DNA from: Montifringilla adamsi
Lineage: Eukaryota > Chordata > Aves > Passeriformes > Passeridae
Assembly: GCA_017590115.1 (NCBI GenBank)
Contig: JAGGNK010008226.1
Coordinates: 7,386,900-7,450,899, forward strand
Length of the DNA: 64,000 nucleotides
Direction: 5' to 3'
Shown here: one piece after another, positions 35,583 through 46,430 of the stretch
Layout of the letters: each line of letters begins with the position of its first letter
How positions within the stretch are numbered: the first letter of the stretch is position 1
Made by a program: the position numbers and the translations under genes
Notes under the pieces: model-generated
What the model was told of the DNA's origin: nothing
Seen by the model: the letters and a program-made list of their open reading frames with translations, nothing else
Databases searched by the model: none

Positions 35583-35880
35583 AATCATAGAATCACAGAA
35601 TTATTTTGGTTGGAAAAAACCTCCAAGATCACTGAATCCAGCTCTTCCCCAGCACTGCCAAGGCCACCATTGCCCCATGTCCCCAAGTGCCACTTCCACA
35701 TGGATTTTAAATCCCTTCAGGGATGGGTACTCCAGCACTGCTTGGGGCAGATGTGCTAGGGCTGGACAACCTTCTCCATGAAGAAATTTTCCCCAAATCC
35801 AATCTAAACCTCCCCTGCTGCAACTTGAGACCATTTCCTCTTATCCTATTGCTCCTCAGGTCCGTCTCCAAAACACGTGG
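35583..35880 (-). mobile_element. CR1 LINE 3' end
   Basis: The left edge AATCATAGAATCACAGAATT is a well-kept octamer tail. It is followed by TTTTGGTTGGAAAAAACCTC, CAAGTGCCACTTCCACATGG, TTCAGGGATGGGTACTCCAG and CCAATCTAAACCTCCCCTG, then CCTCTTATCCTATTGCT. Nearly 300 bp are kept. It resembles the 'CCCCAAGTGCCAC' subfamily also seen at 17777. Confidence 0.94.
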
Positions 35881-37311
35881 GATGATCTGCCAGGGACCTG
35901 TCAACCAGCACATGCTGTGGGTCAGCTCTCTGTGGTGCACAGGCTCCTGGATGAGATTCCCCCAGTCCCCCAAAGTCACTCCCAAGCAGCCAAGGCCCAT
36001 TGCAGCCTGGAGAAATGGAGACACCCACACTCCTTGTGTTAGCCCTGAGCCTTCACAGGAAAACTGGGAATATTTCAGCAGTAGTTCAGTGTGCACCCAG
36101 TGTGCCAGTGAAATGGTTTAGCATTATTGTGTGTGTTTAAAATGCTGAGGGAGTGTGACAATCCTCCATAATGATCACCTCAACCAAGTGATGTTTTAAT
36201 TCTGGCTGTTGGAGCCCTTTCTGTGTTGGCTTATATCCTGCGCTGGTAACAGCAGCAAAGCCAGGATGTTTAGCAGCTACTTCAGAAGGACTGAGAATTA
36301 CCTGCACAGAGATGAGAGGAACTTTCTGTTTTCTGTGTTAAAAAGCACCATAAACTCTCAAAGACTTCAGTTTGTGTTAGTGGGGGATGTGGCTCATCAG
36401 CAGGTGAACCAAGAGAAGGGAAGGACAGACATTGTCTAACACATTGAAATAAGGTCCTGTTGCTGAGGACAGCAGTAAAAGGAGAAAAAACACACAAGTG
36501 TCGAGGAGATTTTGTCTTTTTTGAGTGCCTGGACTTAATGGGTTTTTCTGGCTGAGCTGTGTAGAACAAAAACCAGCACGGCACTTCCCGTCTCTGCTCC
36601 CCGCACTTCTCCGGGGCTGCTCGTGTCGTAAATCATTCACAACTTCACTAAGGTGATCCTTACACGGTCAATCTATGTCTTTAACACAAAATCAAGGGGG
36701 AGGAAAAAAAAATAAAACATGTCTATCCCTTTTTCCTGAGCCAGCTTTTCTATCTCAGCAAGAAAATTGTGATGTCCAAGCCCTTGTGAGAGCCAGTTAG
36801 AAATGCCAGCAGTATATTTAATTTCAGGGTACGTGCCAGAAAGTCCAGGGTTTCTTGATTCCTCCTCAACATCCCACTTGGCTGAAGTTTTGTCCACCAG
36901 CTTCCTTCCTCTTCCTTTCTGGTCTCTGTTTGTTTTACTCCTGTTCATCTTCTCCTGCCCTGTGCCTGGATGGTGGCTCTGGGCCACCCTCCCAGCATCC
37001 CATGGCAATTCAAACACCTTTCCAAGGATAATCTGGTCCATAGAGCAGCATTTGCCGTGACATTTTTGCTGCTCCTTCTCCACTGCAGCACTGCAAAAAT
37101 GTACACAATGCCGTGTTTGCTCCTCAAAATTCTCTGGGGAGCTCTGCTGGGTGTACTGGGAATTGTGGTTCTCTAACAGTAAATAGTTTATTGCCTTCCA
37201 AAGATGCTTCTGGCTGTTTTGTTCATGTATATTTTTATTTGTACATAAACACATGCACACATTTGTGTATTGTTTTAAATTCTCCCTTCTTTCCAAAGAG
37301 AATTTTTGTTA
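35881..37311. other. Unique sequence, no gene seen
   Basis: The antisense strand carries a 207-codon frame (36673-37296) outside any recognised repeat. Its translation is hydrophilic and matches no family I know. No promoter, splice or codon-usage evidence supports it. Confidence 0.45.
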
Positions 37312-37690
37312 AATCATAGAACCATTAAGGATGTAAGAGTATGATTGAAAACCACCTTGTCAACAAGGTCAGGGCACTGTGTCACATCCAGTGATTCCTG
37401 AACACCTCCAGGGATGGGCACTCCAACCCTCCCTGGGCAGTGCCAGTTCCTGATCCCCCTTTCCATGGGGAAATTCCTGCTGTGCCCACCCTGAGCTGCC
37501 CTGGCCCAGCCTGAGGCCGTTCCCTCTGCTCCTGTCCCTGTTCCCTGGAGCACAGCCCGACCCCCCCGGCTGTCCCCTCCTGGCAGGAGCTGTGCAGAGC
37601 CACAAGGGCCCCCTGAGCCTCCTGTGCTTCAGGCTCAGCCCCTTCCCAGCTCCTCAGGAATTCTCCAGCCCCTTCCCAGCTCCCTCAGTC
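37312..37690 (-). mobile_element. CR1 LINE 3' region, GC-rich subfamily
   Basis: The left tail AATCATAGAACCATTAAGG is followed by CCACCTTGTCAACAAGGTC, CCTCCAGGGATGGGCACTCC, TTTCCATGGGGAAATTCC, CTGGCCCAGCCTGAGGC and CTCCTGTCCCTGTTCCC. About 380 bp are kept. Its 37496-37652 part is an almost exact inverse match to 43463-43619. The right end carries a small tandem repeat (AGCCCCTTCCCAGCTC, twice). Confidence 0.93.
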
Positions 37691-38665
37691 ACTCATGTTT
37701 CTTCCTCCAACAAAGAGTTAAAAAATCCGCTAAATTCAGGCTCTCTTGTGCCTCATTTCACGTGTGCCTGCAGCTGAGTGCAGTTGAAACAAGTCCCAGC
37801 ATTGATTTCCACAATCTTGGATCAGGTGCAGTGCCGTTGCTCCCTGTGATTGGATGGGACACTGGATGATGGATGTCCTTTTTGCAAACGGCTTTTCAAA
37901 TATCATTTAAGCAGATTTCAATATATGTTGTTCAGTCTGAAGTGTAAAAATACCGTATCTACCAACAGTAGTGAATTATTTGAGAAAATATATTAAGAAT
38001 GGCAAGTGGGACATATGTTATTGAGAAATGAAGGAGAAGGGTTTTTTTCTTTTTGGAAAATCTTCCAAAAAAGAGCTGAGCAAGAGCTCACCAGATTTGG
38101 CATTTCAAGACAAAGCTGATTTGAGCTGAGTTCAGAAAAAGGTCTCAGTGTCAAATGTTTTCAACCTTTTTGCATTAAATGAACTGAAATTCAGCCAAAC
38201 CAGATTCCTCAGATTTGGGAAAAAAAGATTCCCTCCCAAACCCAGGAGAAGCAGGCCAAGTTTCATCCTGACAGGAAGGTTTTTGCCAAAGCTATAAAAG
38301 CTGAAGTGAAAGTAATGATGCTTTATCTGGCGTTTATAAGGCACTTTCATCCCAAAAGTTCCTAAAGCACATTACATGCAGCAGGCTGGATTCCCCACTC
38401 CTGAGTCAGATGTTGTTCATGCACATTCCCATTATATTACAATGGGAATATATAATTATATTATAATATAAGGAATTTGAGAGGGCAGGCCTGGAGACCC
38501 CATGCAGGAGCACACATGGATCCCTTTCCATGTCCCATGTGGAAATTCAATGTTCTAGACTGGGACCTTGGCTTTGCTGGAGATTCAGACCAGCAAATCC
38601 CAGCTGGAGAGAGGTGTTGTCCATCAGCAAACCAGTTGTGGTCCAAAACTGGTTTGAGTGGCTCA
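37691..38665. other. Unique sequence, no gene seen
   Basis: An AT palindromic stretch occurs near 38430-38470 (ATTATATTACAATGGGAATA followed by TATAATTATATTATAATATA). Otherwise nothing is recognised. Confidence 0.55.
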
Positions 38666-39303
38666 GTTGCCCTTTCTTTGTCACAGCCACATGGATTTTT
38701 ACCTAAACTCCATGCTTAAAACTTTCACTACTCTGTGACTTTTTTTCCAAGATTTGTTTTGGCTTTAAAATAATTCTGTTTTCTGCATCAGTGCCTCCCC
38801 TAATTCTATGCATACGTATATTTCCCATAGATGGCACTGGAATTTCATGTTTTCTTCGTTATATTTTTGTCCAGATTTTCCCTCTTTGGGACAGCCAGGT
38901 TTATTTTCCCTATATTTAATTATTAGGTTTTTACTCTTCGTTTTTTGGAGTTGGGTTTTTTTTTTTTTTTTTTTTTTTTCCCTTTTGGGTGTTTAGGTTG
39001 CCCTTTCTTTGTCACAGCCACATGGATTTTTACCTAAACTCCATGCTTAAAACTTTCACTACTCTGTGACTTTTTTTCCAAGATTTGTTTTGGCTTTAAA
39101 ATAATTCTGTTTTCTGCATCAGTGCCTCCCCTAATTCTATGCATACGTATATTTCCCATAGATGGCACTGGAATTTCATGTTTTCTTCGTTATATTTTTG
39201 TCCAGATTTTCCCTCTTTGGGACAGCCAGGTTTATTTTCCCTATATTTAATTATTAGGTTTTTACTCTTCGTTTTTTGGAGTTGGTTTTTTTTTTTTTTT
39301 TTT
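38666..39303. repeat. 331 bp tandem duplication ending in poly-T
   Basis: The block 38666-38954 recurs without visible difference at 38997-39285. Each copy ends in a T tract (24 T at 38956-38979; 18 T at 39286-39303) followed by related but diverged CCC..TTGG sequence. The near-perfect identity implies very recent tandem duplication or an assembly duplicate. The unit has no recognised gene or transposon signature. Confidence 0.93.
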
Positions 39304-39639
39304 CCCTCCCTCTTGGTAGTCTAGCAGAGTTCTCAGTACAAAATTTAAAAAAAAATATTAAAAAGTGGGTTATTCCCCTCTTTTCTCCTAGATTTGTTTA
39401 TAATTTGCATATTTGATTCAAGAAGCTACTTTTACCGGATTCTGTGAATAGAAGAAATGAACATTTTAAAGGTGACTGTGCATCCTCAGCTGCTGTGAAA
39501 ACTGGGTGAGAGATGGGCCCAGCATCCTTGGTGCCTGATCTTATCCCTGTCCTCCTGCTTTGGGTTCACTCCTCACTATTGACTAGGGGTAGAACAGGGC
39601 AAACTGATTCCCTGCATCCCCATTAAACTGAGAATATCC
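39304..39639. other. Unique sequence, no gene seen
   Basis: Nothing recognised beyond a short A-run near 39345. Confidence 0.6.
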
Positions 39640-39990
39640 ACTTAAGTAATAAGATTTTAATTACTCAAGTCAGAATTTCATATTAAACTCTAATCTGATA
39701 CATTACCAGCCTAAATTAATGTCAAAAGGTGTCCGTATAGAGACTTTCATTCATTTAATGATGGTTAGTTTGGGGCCTAAACAAATTATTTGCAAAAAGA
39801 CTCTCCAGCCCGCTGTAGAAATGGCATTTCCAATGCTAATGGACTTTTGATTTCCAATTAGTGCTCGCCTCACTTTGATCAGGAGCCCATTTACTGCGAG
39901 CGTTGGAACAAAGGGGTGTTGGGAGGACGTATCCTTGGATCATTTTTGCGGTGTGCTGACAGGAATGTGTGTGCAAAGAGTCATTTAATA
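39640..39990. promoter_or_regulatory. Candidate conserved non-coding element
   Basis: This repeat-free block contains several developmental-factor-type words: TTTTAATTACTC, CTAAATTAATG, TTCATTTAATG, TTCCAATTAGTG, a TCF/LEF-like CTTTGATC and a SOX-like AACAAAGG. CpG is sparse and no open frame is present. The inference is from motif clustering only. Confidence 0.3.
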
Positions 39991-40191
39991 GCCTCCTAAC
40001 TGGGATGGGACACGGGGACCAGATGCTTGGCTTGGTGCCTTCCTTACAGCCTCAAGAAAACCCTCCAAGAAGCACAAAATGAGCTTTTTGTCCAGCCCCA
40101 AATGCGCAAACGCTCCGACGCTCTTCTCTCTTCTTGGAGCTGTCCTCAAAATTCCACCCTAGGAATTCTTTTGATTAAAAACACTGATTCA
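39991..40191. other. Unique sequence, no gene seen
   Basis: Nothing recognised. It leads directly into the CR1 tail. Confidence 0.6.
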
Positions 40192-40485
40192 CACAGAATC
40201 ACAGAGTATCCTGAGCTGAGAGGGACCCACAAGGATCGAGTCCAGCTCCTGGCCCTGCACAGACACCCCAAAAATCCCACTGAGGGCATTGTCCAAACCT
40301 TCCTGGAGCTCTGGCTGTGCCCATTCCCTGGGCAGTGCCAGCACCCTCTGGGGAGGAACCTTTCCCTGAAATCCACTCTAACCCTCCCTGACACAACTCC
40401 AGCCATTCCCTCGGTCCTGGCATTGCTGTATAATTTAAACCTCCCTGAGCTGCCCCTCTGCTTCCCCTCCTGAGGAAGCTCCCCC
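40192..40485 (-). mobile_element. CR1 LINE 3' region
   Basis: CACAGAATCACAGAGTATCC, then TGAGCTGAGAGGGACCCACA, GGATCGAGTCCAGCTCC, TGGCCCTGCACAGACACCCC, GGCATTGTCCAAACC and AACTCCAGCCATTCCCTCGG follow the CR1 subfamily whose antisense reads 'tcctgagctggaagggacccacaagg'. About 290 bp are kept. It is the same subfamily as the copy at 51881. Confidence 0.94.
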
Positions 40486-41259
40486 CAATTTATTGTTAGT
40501 AATTACTTCTTCTTTGTCTTTGCTTGGACTCCTCAGCCGTTCTACAGAAGCCAAACCCAGCACTTTAGAGGGTATTTTGTGAACTAAAATGAACCTTTCC
40601 CCAGTTTTAAACCCCCAAAGCCTCTTAGCACCTTGTAACCACAGGTCCACACAGAATTAACTACAGAATCCCCAGAAAGGGTTAATCTTCGCTGGCAGTT
40701 TGGCCATATTAGAACAATTACAGTGATTCATTGTCTATGTCTAATGGCATAATCTGATTGTAAAGACAGCAGAGTGGGCGTTGGAAAATATACAGCAGCC
40801 CACTCTAGTCAGTGTGAGGCATAACAGGAAATGATTGTGGGTGTTAACCATGTCACAAATGCTTGGATTAAATGCTGACTCCACACTGAAAAGCCAAATA
40901 AAGATATGGGAAAGGGCCCGTATATGTTTCAATAACAATTAGGAAAGTATCTAATATTGGTTTTAGCGACAGAAAGGAAAACTTGGAGTGAAAAACCAAG
41001 CACAGGTGATTCTACTTAAAGCTGTATTTACTATCTTCCTAATGTGTGAGCCAATAAGGAAAACTGCTCAGAATAATTTCATTCAGAAAGAAGGTATTTT
41101 ATATTGAAATAAATAGGAAATATAACTCCTGATTATGATATTGTCATTAAGGTACTTATTTTCAATTAAGAATTTTTATTAGCTCTCATCAAGTTGAGTA
41201 ATGAAAGTGCTGTAAAATATACTTCCTTTCCCACCCAGTCTGCTCCCTCCTGGCCCTTC
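40486..41259. promoter_or_regulatory. Unique sequence with candidate conserved element at 40680-40960
   Basis: The 40680-40960 part is repeat-free and low-CpG. It has facing SOX-like half-sites (ACAAT near 40715 and ATTGT near 40731) and several AATTA or TAATGG cores. The remainder is plain AT-rich DNA. No gene seen. Confidence 0.25.
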
Positions 41260-41365
41260 AGGAAAGGAAGGGAGAAGGAGAGAAGAAGAAGGAGAAGGAG
41301 AGGAAAGGGAAAGGAAAGGAAAAGAAAGGAAAGGAAAGGAAAGGAAAGGAAAGGAAAGGAAAGGA
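41260..41365. repeat. 106 nt uninterrupted purine tract with (AAAGG)n
   Basis: No pyrimidine occurs on the plus strand from 41260 to 41365. The right 60 bp are tandem AAAGG units with minor variants; the left part is GAAG/GGAGA-rich. Such mirror-like polypurine tracts can adopt triplex DNA and vary in length. Confidence 0.95.
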
Positions 41366-42633
41366 TTAAATAAATTAAATTTTATCAGTGTCCTGAGCTT
41401 GTTTTCCTTCTGCCCCATCCACTGGTCAGGTTTCAGCCCTGGGCAAGCCCCTGATGGGTGCTTTGTTCCTTCTCCTTCCCTGCTCCCAGGGGAAGGGCTG
41501 GCCCCTGAGCTCACATTTTTTTGAGTTCCCCATGGCCAGGCTCCCTCCCAAACCCTCTCCAGAGGAGCCATCCCATTCCCCAAGGAGAAAAGGGTCTAGG
41601 TTTGGACTGACCATTCCAATAATTTATTAAAATAGGCACATTCATTAACTTTTTAAATATATTTTTTTAACAGTTCTGGCCTCTTGGAGGAGCTAATGCA
41701 AAGCAAACACTTTTTTGTTTATTTGTGTTTTAGGTAAATTCTTTAAAATCACAATAAAGCCATTTTAATTGTAAATATATTTGCAGCTGCATTTTATTAG
41801 ATAATCTTACCCAAAATTCTGGTTTAAGAAGTTATGATGTTTTAAACTGCTCTTCCTCTCTCTTTCTCTCTCTCACCTTTTGCACACAAATTCTCTGGAG
41901 GATCTAAAAATAAGCCTCTAGCTATACAAGTCAGGGCTCCAGGTTTATCCCAGAGACTAAGCAGTGTTTCACCAAATACCTTTATTATTTTCTGGGGTTC
42001 CTCTGCATTGTGTGAAACCTCCAAGGTTATTTGAGATCAGATGTGGAAGGAAAGTGGACACATTTGAGGCACGAGTTGGGAGAAGGAGTTTTTCAGAAGC
42101 TGTGCTAGGTAAACTAAAATGTGAATTTCTATTTTCTCGGTGCTTGGGTTACACTTTTAGAGAGTTTTGTTTATTCCTTATTAATCTAAAAAATACCTGT
42201 AATCAATGGATAAAGGTGAAGGTAACCAGAGATATGTGAAATTCTGTGTCTTGCCTCTTAAAAAAAGCATCTTTAGCATCAAACTCATGAATTTTTATAT
42301 TTCACAGGTAAGGCTTTGATTCATAGCATTAATTTTAATGGAAGGGAAATCACTTATTTCAGCTGGGGGAGAGTCAAGGCCATAAAGAGGAGGGTTGGGT
42401 TAACCACAGCTTTGTAAGATAACAGCATTTTTAGATTTTTTTTTTTTTTTTTTTACTTTCTCTGATGAAATATGAATATCCACTCCTTGGGTAAACTTTT
42501 AGGTAGCTGAGGCAAGGAGAGGAAGATCAAGAGTTTGATGGAGATGTTCCTAGCAGAGCTCTGTATCCTTTACATATTTCCCCACTGTCCAAACACAGCT
42601 TCCTGTGCAGGTTGACTTCATTCCTTGCAAGCA
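41366..42633. other. Unique sequence, no gene seen
   Basis: A short CT-rich run lies near 41848-41876, a T-run near 42437-42455, and a fused CAG/GTAAGG motif at 42305-42313. No gene seen. Confidence 0.55.
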
Positions 42634-42796
42634 CACAATCCTGGAATGCTTTGGGTTGGAAGGGACCTTAAAGCTCATCCAGTCCCAAACCCCCGTGCCA
42701 GGCCTTCCCACCCTCCCAGGGAATAATTCTTTCCCAACATCCTGCCCAACCCTACATTCCTTTGCTTTAAACCATCCCTCCTTGCCCCGTCACCAG
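42634..42796 (-). mobile_element. CR1 LINE 3' end
   Basis: CACAATCCTGGAATGCTTTG, GGTTGGAAGGGACCTTAAAG, CTCATCCAGTCCCAAACCCC, CCCAGGGAATAATTC and TTTGCTTTAAACCATCCC match antisense CR1. A central section is missing relative to the full consensus, so the copy is internally deleted. Confidence 0.92.
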
Positions 42797-43445
42797 AACC
42801 AGGAATATCCACGTGCAAAACAGGCATGGGGGTATCGGGCTCAGACACAGCATCAGCTCACAGAGGCACAAACCCAGAGCCTTCCCAGCTCCTGAACCCC
42901 CTGCTGCAGTTTTCCAGAAAGATTTGTGGCCGTGGGACAGTGCCTGTCCCCAGTGGGGACACAGGGCACAGGTGCTGTCCCGTCCCTGCTCCCTCAATCC
43001 CTGCCTTGAGCAACTAAAACTCTTTTATGGCAGGAAGAATAAAGCAGGATTTCACAGTCACTTGTCTTCGCAGTAACCAGGTTCTCACTTCCCCCAGCAC
43101 TCCCCAGGGGCCACGGCTACTTCAGGTGCACTCCTCTGTTTATGGCCCTGCTGCAGGATCAGTTTTCCCTAAATCCCCTAATTCTGCTGCTGGGGTGGAT
43201 TTACCCAGAGAAGGGTGACTGAGGACGGCCTTGTGATTAGGCTAATTAGCTCATTTGTGTTTTGCCCCCTCTCTATGCCTCCTGTTGAAGCACCAGGACC
43301 AAGTTGGATGTCCCTGCTGAAAGGGGCTTCTTCCTTGCTCTGCTTCCCGTTCCCAAACAAGTGATGGCACACGTGGTACCCGCTGCCTTTTTGTGCTTTT
43401 GTTCCTAAAGTTCTCTTTAGAATCATGGACTAGAGCACAAGTGTG
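42797..43445. other. Unique sequence, no gene seen
   Basis: Moderately GC-rich, with overlapping sense and antisense frames of 60-90 codons and no recognised domain. Confidence 0.55.
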
Positions 43446-43817
43446 ATGAGGAGGGGCTGGGTGAGCTGGGAAGGGGCTGAGCCTGGAGCACAGGAGGCTC
43501 AGGGGGCCCTTGTGGCTCTGCACAGCTCCTGCCAGGAGGGGACAGCCGGGGGGGTCGGGCTGTGCTCCAGGGAACAGGGACAGGAGCAGAGGGAACGGCC
43601 TCAGGCTGGGCCAGGGCAGGGGCAGGATGGATATTAAAAAAAATTTATTGACTGCAGGGGCTGCCCAGGGCACTGGTAGACTCCCCATCCCTGGTGGGAT
43701 TTAAAACCTGTGTGGATGTGGCACTTGGGGACATGGGGCAGTGGTGGCATTGCTGGGGAACAGTTGAACTTGATGATCTGAGGAGGTCTTTTCCAGCCTA
43801 AACAATTCTGGCATTCC
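43446..43817 (+). mobile_element. CR1 LINE 3' region, GC-rich subfamily, mosaic
   Basis: The 43463-43619 part matches the inverse of 37496-37652 at about 156 of 157 positions. To its right, TTAAAAAAAATTTATTGACT interrupts the usual consensus before GGGGCTGCCCAGGGCACTGG, CTCCCCATCCCTGG, TTGATGATCTGAGGAGGTC, TTTTCCAGCCTAAACAATTC. High identity in one part and divergence in the adjacent part is unusual. Confidence 0.92.
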
Positions 43818-44538
43818 AACCTGGTGTTTCTGAAGGAGAATTCAGGTTTCTGGCCAGCACTGAACCTGAGGCCTCAGTCCTCCACAGCTCTGCCATGAGG
43901 AATATTTATCCTTCCCATACCTGCGAATTACCTGAGGAAAAAAAAAATCACAGAAACTGACTTCAAAACTCCCAAAACAATTTTAATATTGAGAACCAGT
44001 CATGAAAATTTTGCTTTTCCTGCATGGCTGTGTTTATAACACCATAAGATACTTCCTCTGTCTTAAACCCTCCAAATTCCAGCAAATACCATTAAAAACG
44101 GGGCATGCACAAGGTGCACCCCTTAGCTGGTGCTGGTACAATGGAACGAGGCTGTGTTTGGTAAATGAGCGTGCACAGCCCTTATGTGATTTACTTTATA
44201 CCTACAGTAAATTTTCTTGCAGGGGATTTTATGGTGCCTGGTTGAATCGTGAATGTTCAGTCAAACCTTCCTCCAGCCGAGGCAAATAGAAGCCAGATCT
44301 GCAGAGAGAAAGTAACAAGGAGTTTTTGTTAATGTGTATTCCTGCCCCGAGTAAGAACAGTAATTCTACCCTAATGAAAATTAAATTTACTACCTTTTGT
44401 TTGTAGTTGTATCTTAAAAAAACCCCAAATGTGCACACCCTTGTTAATCACCATGAACAGCTCTCTTCAACCAGCAGAATGACAAAAGAGCACTAAAATG
44501 CTCTGGCCAGATTCCAGGTGGAGTTTTTTTGTTGGTTT

Positions 44539-44539
<1 letters not shown>
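43818..44539. other. Unique sequence, no gene seen
   Basis: It contains a short A-run near 43938 and no recognised repeat. Nothing coding is supported. Confidence 0.6.

Positions 44540-44591
<52 letters not shown>
44540..44591. repeat. 52 nt poly-T tract
   Basis: Fifty-two consecutive T residues follow the T-rich GTTTTTTTGTTGGTTTG. On the minus strand this could be the A-tail of a retroposed sequence, but no recognisable body adjoins it. The length is probably polymorphic and assembly-sensitive. Confidence 0.9.
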
Positions 44592-45169
44592 CCTTGGACT
44601 TTCCAAAGAAAATTCACAGAACATGTTTTTTCCCCATGTTTTTCCATGATTCATAAACCCACTTTTATCCAGTCCATGAAAGGACCTCTCTCCATTATGT
44701 AGACCAGAGCTGACACATTTATGTGCAAAATTGCTGGAGCATTTACACCACTATTCATCAAGGCAGTGTCTGTGCTCCAGGAATATTCCAATCACCTGGC
44801 ACAATCACTTTCACACACATTCACAAATTCTTGGAAGACGGCGTTGTTGTAACACATAACAAAACATAACAACCACTGTGCTACAGGTCAGGCATCCAGA
44901 AAGCTGCTTTTGCTTTCTTAGTCATGCACAGGAATTCAAATTAACCAGTGCCACTACATTATTGATGTAATATTGAATAATAAGGGATCTGTGGAAAACT
45001 GAGAGTATCAATTGGTTCAGGAAATTGCTAATAAATACAATTTTTATTCCCAAAATGACCAGCTGAAATCCAGCCTGTGCTGCTGGAAGTTGCGCTTACC
45101 TGACTGGCTGTACGTGGCCTGTAAAAGAGGAATATTCATTTTTCTCTCTTTGTTATAAAATGTTTTATC
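44592..45169. other. Unique sequence, no gene seen
   Basis: Nothing recognised. A small internal repeat CATAACAAAACATAACAA lies near 44856. Confidence 0.6.
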
Positions 45170-45333
45170 ACCATCCCCTATTAGAAGTTTCCCAGAGAAG
45201 TGTCCAAGGCCAGGGTGGACAGGGTTTGGAACATTCTGGGATAGTGGGAGGTGTCCCTGCCCATCATGGAGGGAGGAACTCGATGGGTTTGAGGTCCCTT
45301 CCCACCCAAACCATGCTGGGATTCTGTGATTCC
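45170..45333 (+). mobile_element. CR1 LINE 3' end
   Basis: CCCAGAGAAGTGTCCAAGGC, CAGGGTGGACAGGGTTTGG, GATAGTGGGAGGTGTCCCTG, CCCTTCCCACCCAAACCATG and the tail GGGATTCTGTGATTCC. The clear tail suggests a fairly young insertion. Confidence 0.94.
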
Positions 45334-46235
45334 AGGGTAAGGAGCTGCACACCCAGCTCATCAGGTGATTGTAAAAAATCTGAATTATTCTGCAGCCCTG
45401 GGCTGGTCAGCACCTCCCTGACAGGTGCTATTGTACCCCATGGGATACATCTTGGCCATCCTCAAATAGGATAGACTTGGATTTTCTAAATGTAGGGGAA
45501 GCAGGTATTTAACTTTCAAACTCACCGTGGCTGTCGGGTAAGAAAAACATTAATTTCTATGAGGGTTTTCACTGACTGTACTTGCAAAGATTTTTAAAAA
45601 TTGCCTAAATAAGTATTTACATGATACTGTAACCCAGAATGGTTTCAAAGGAGCCTTTATGATCTGTCAGGTCAATAATCTGCATTTTTAAAAGTCCCTG
45701 AATACATATTTGCATGATCTGTATTTCAAAAGCTCTAGTAAATATGTATTTGCACAATAGACCATAACAATCTCTTTTAAGCCATCGTGGTCTATATATA
45801 GTGTTAATCCTCATATATTCCAAAGGAGTTTTATTTTCCAAAATAGCTTTTATTAATAAGATATTCAGATGCTGCCGTTCTGAGGGCGAGAGAAGGATGT
45901 AATCAAAAGGGATGAGGGCGGCTTTTCATGCAATTAAAAACTGATTTAAAAGTTAGGCCAGCAGTGGAAGGGAGCACTCGGGTCTATCCTCCCTTGCAGC
46001 CCACAGACTTTTCCTGGAAATCTCCTTTTTTTTGTGGAAGAGAGAAACAGGGCAGAAAGGCTTTGAGTCGGGGCTTTGAGATGGAATATCAGAGCAACAA
46101 ATTTATGAACCCAAATATTTTCACGCCAGGGTCTGCTTTAAGAAATGTGCTGCTATTTCCATGATTCCCTGGAAAGAAGAGTGGAAATATCCTTTTCCAG
46201 AGGAGTGGCTGGGTGTGAGATGCTCATATCTGATG
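45334..46235. promoter_or_regulatory. Unique sequence with candidate POU-motif element at 45560-45840
   Basis: The 45560-45840 part is AT-rich and repeat-free, with an exact octamer ATTTGCAT at about 45709 and related ATTTACATGAT and ATTTGCAC words arranged in loosely repeated fashion. It may be a regulatory element. The rest shows nothing recognisable. Confidence 0.25.
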
Positions 46236-46388
46236 GAGCTCTCTGGCTGGCAGTGCCCAAGGACAGGTTGGACATTGGGGTTGGAGCACCTGGGACAAGG
46301 GAAGGTGTCCCTGCCATGGCAGGGGTGGCACTGGGTGGGATTTGGGATCCCTTCCCACCAAAACCATTCCATGGCTCTGGGATTTGAT
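46236..46388 (+). mobile_element. CR1 LINE 3' end
   Basis: GGCAGTGCCCAAGGACAGGT, TGGACATTGGGGTTGGAGC, GGAAGGTGTCCCTGCCATGG, CCCTTCCCACCAAAACCATT and CCATGGCTCTGGGAT follow CR1. The tail is decayed. Confidence 0.92.
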
Positions 46389-46430
46389 CAGCTCCATGTC
46401 ATGATTAGGTGCAGGTTTCCTCCATTTCTT

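Noticed and set aside
44540..44591. Poly-A tail of a minus-strand retrocopy
   Set aside because: No polyadenylation signal or transcript-like body is recognisable to the right of the tract, so it is left as a homopolymer.
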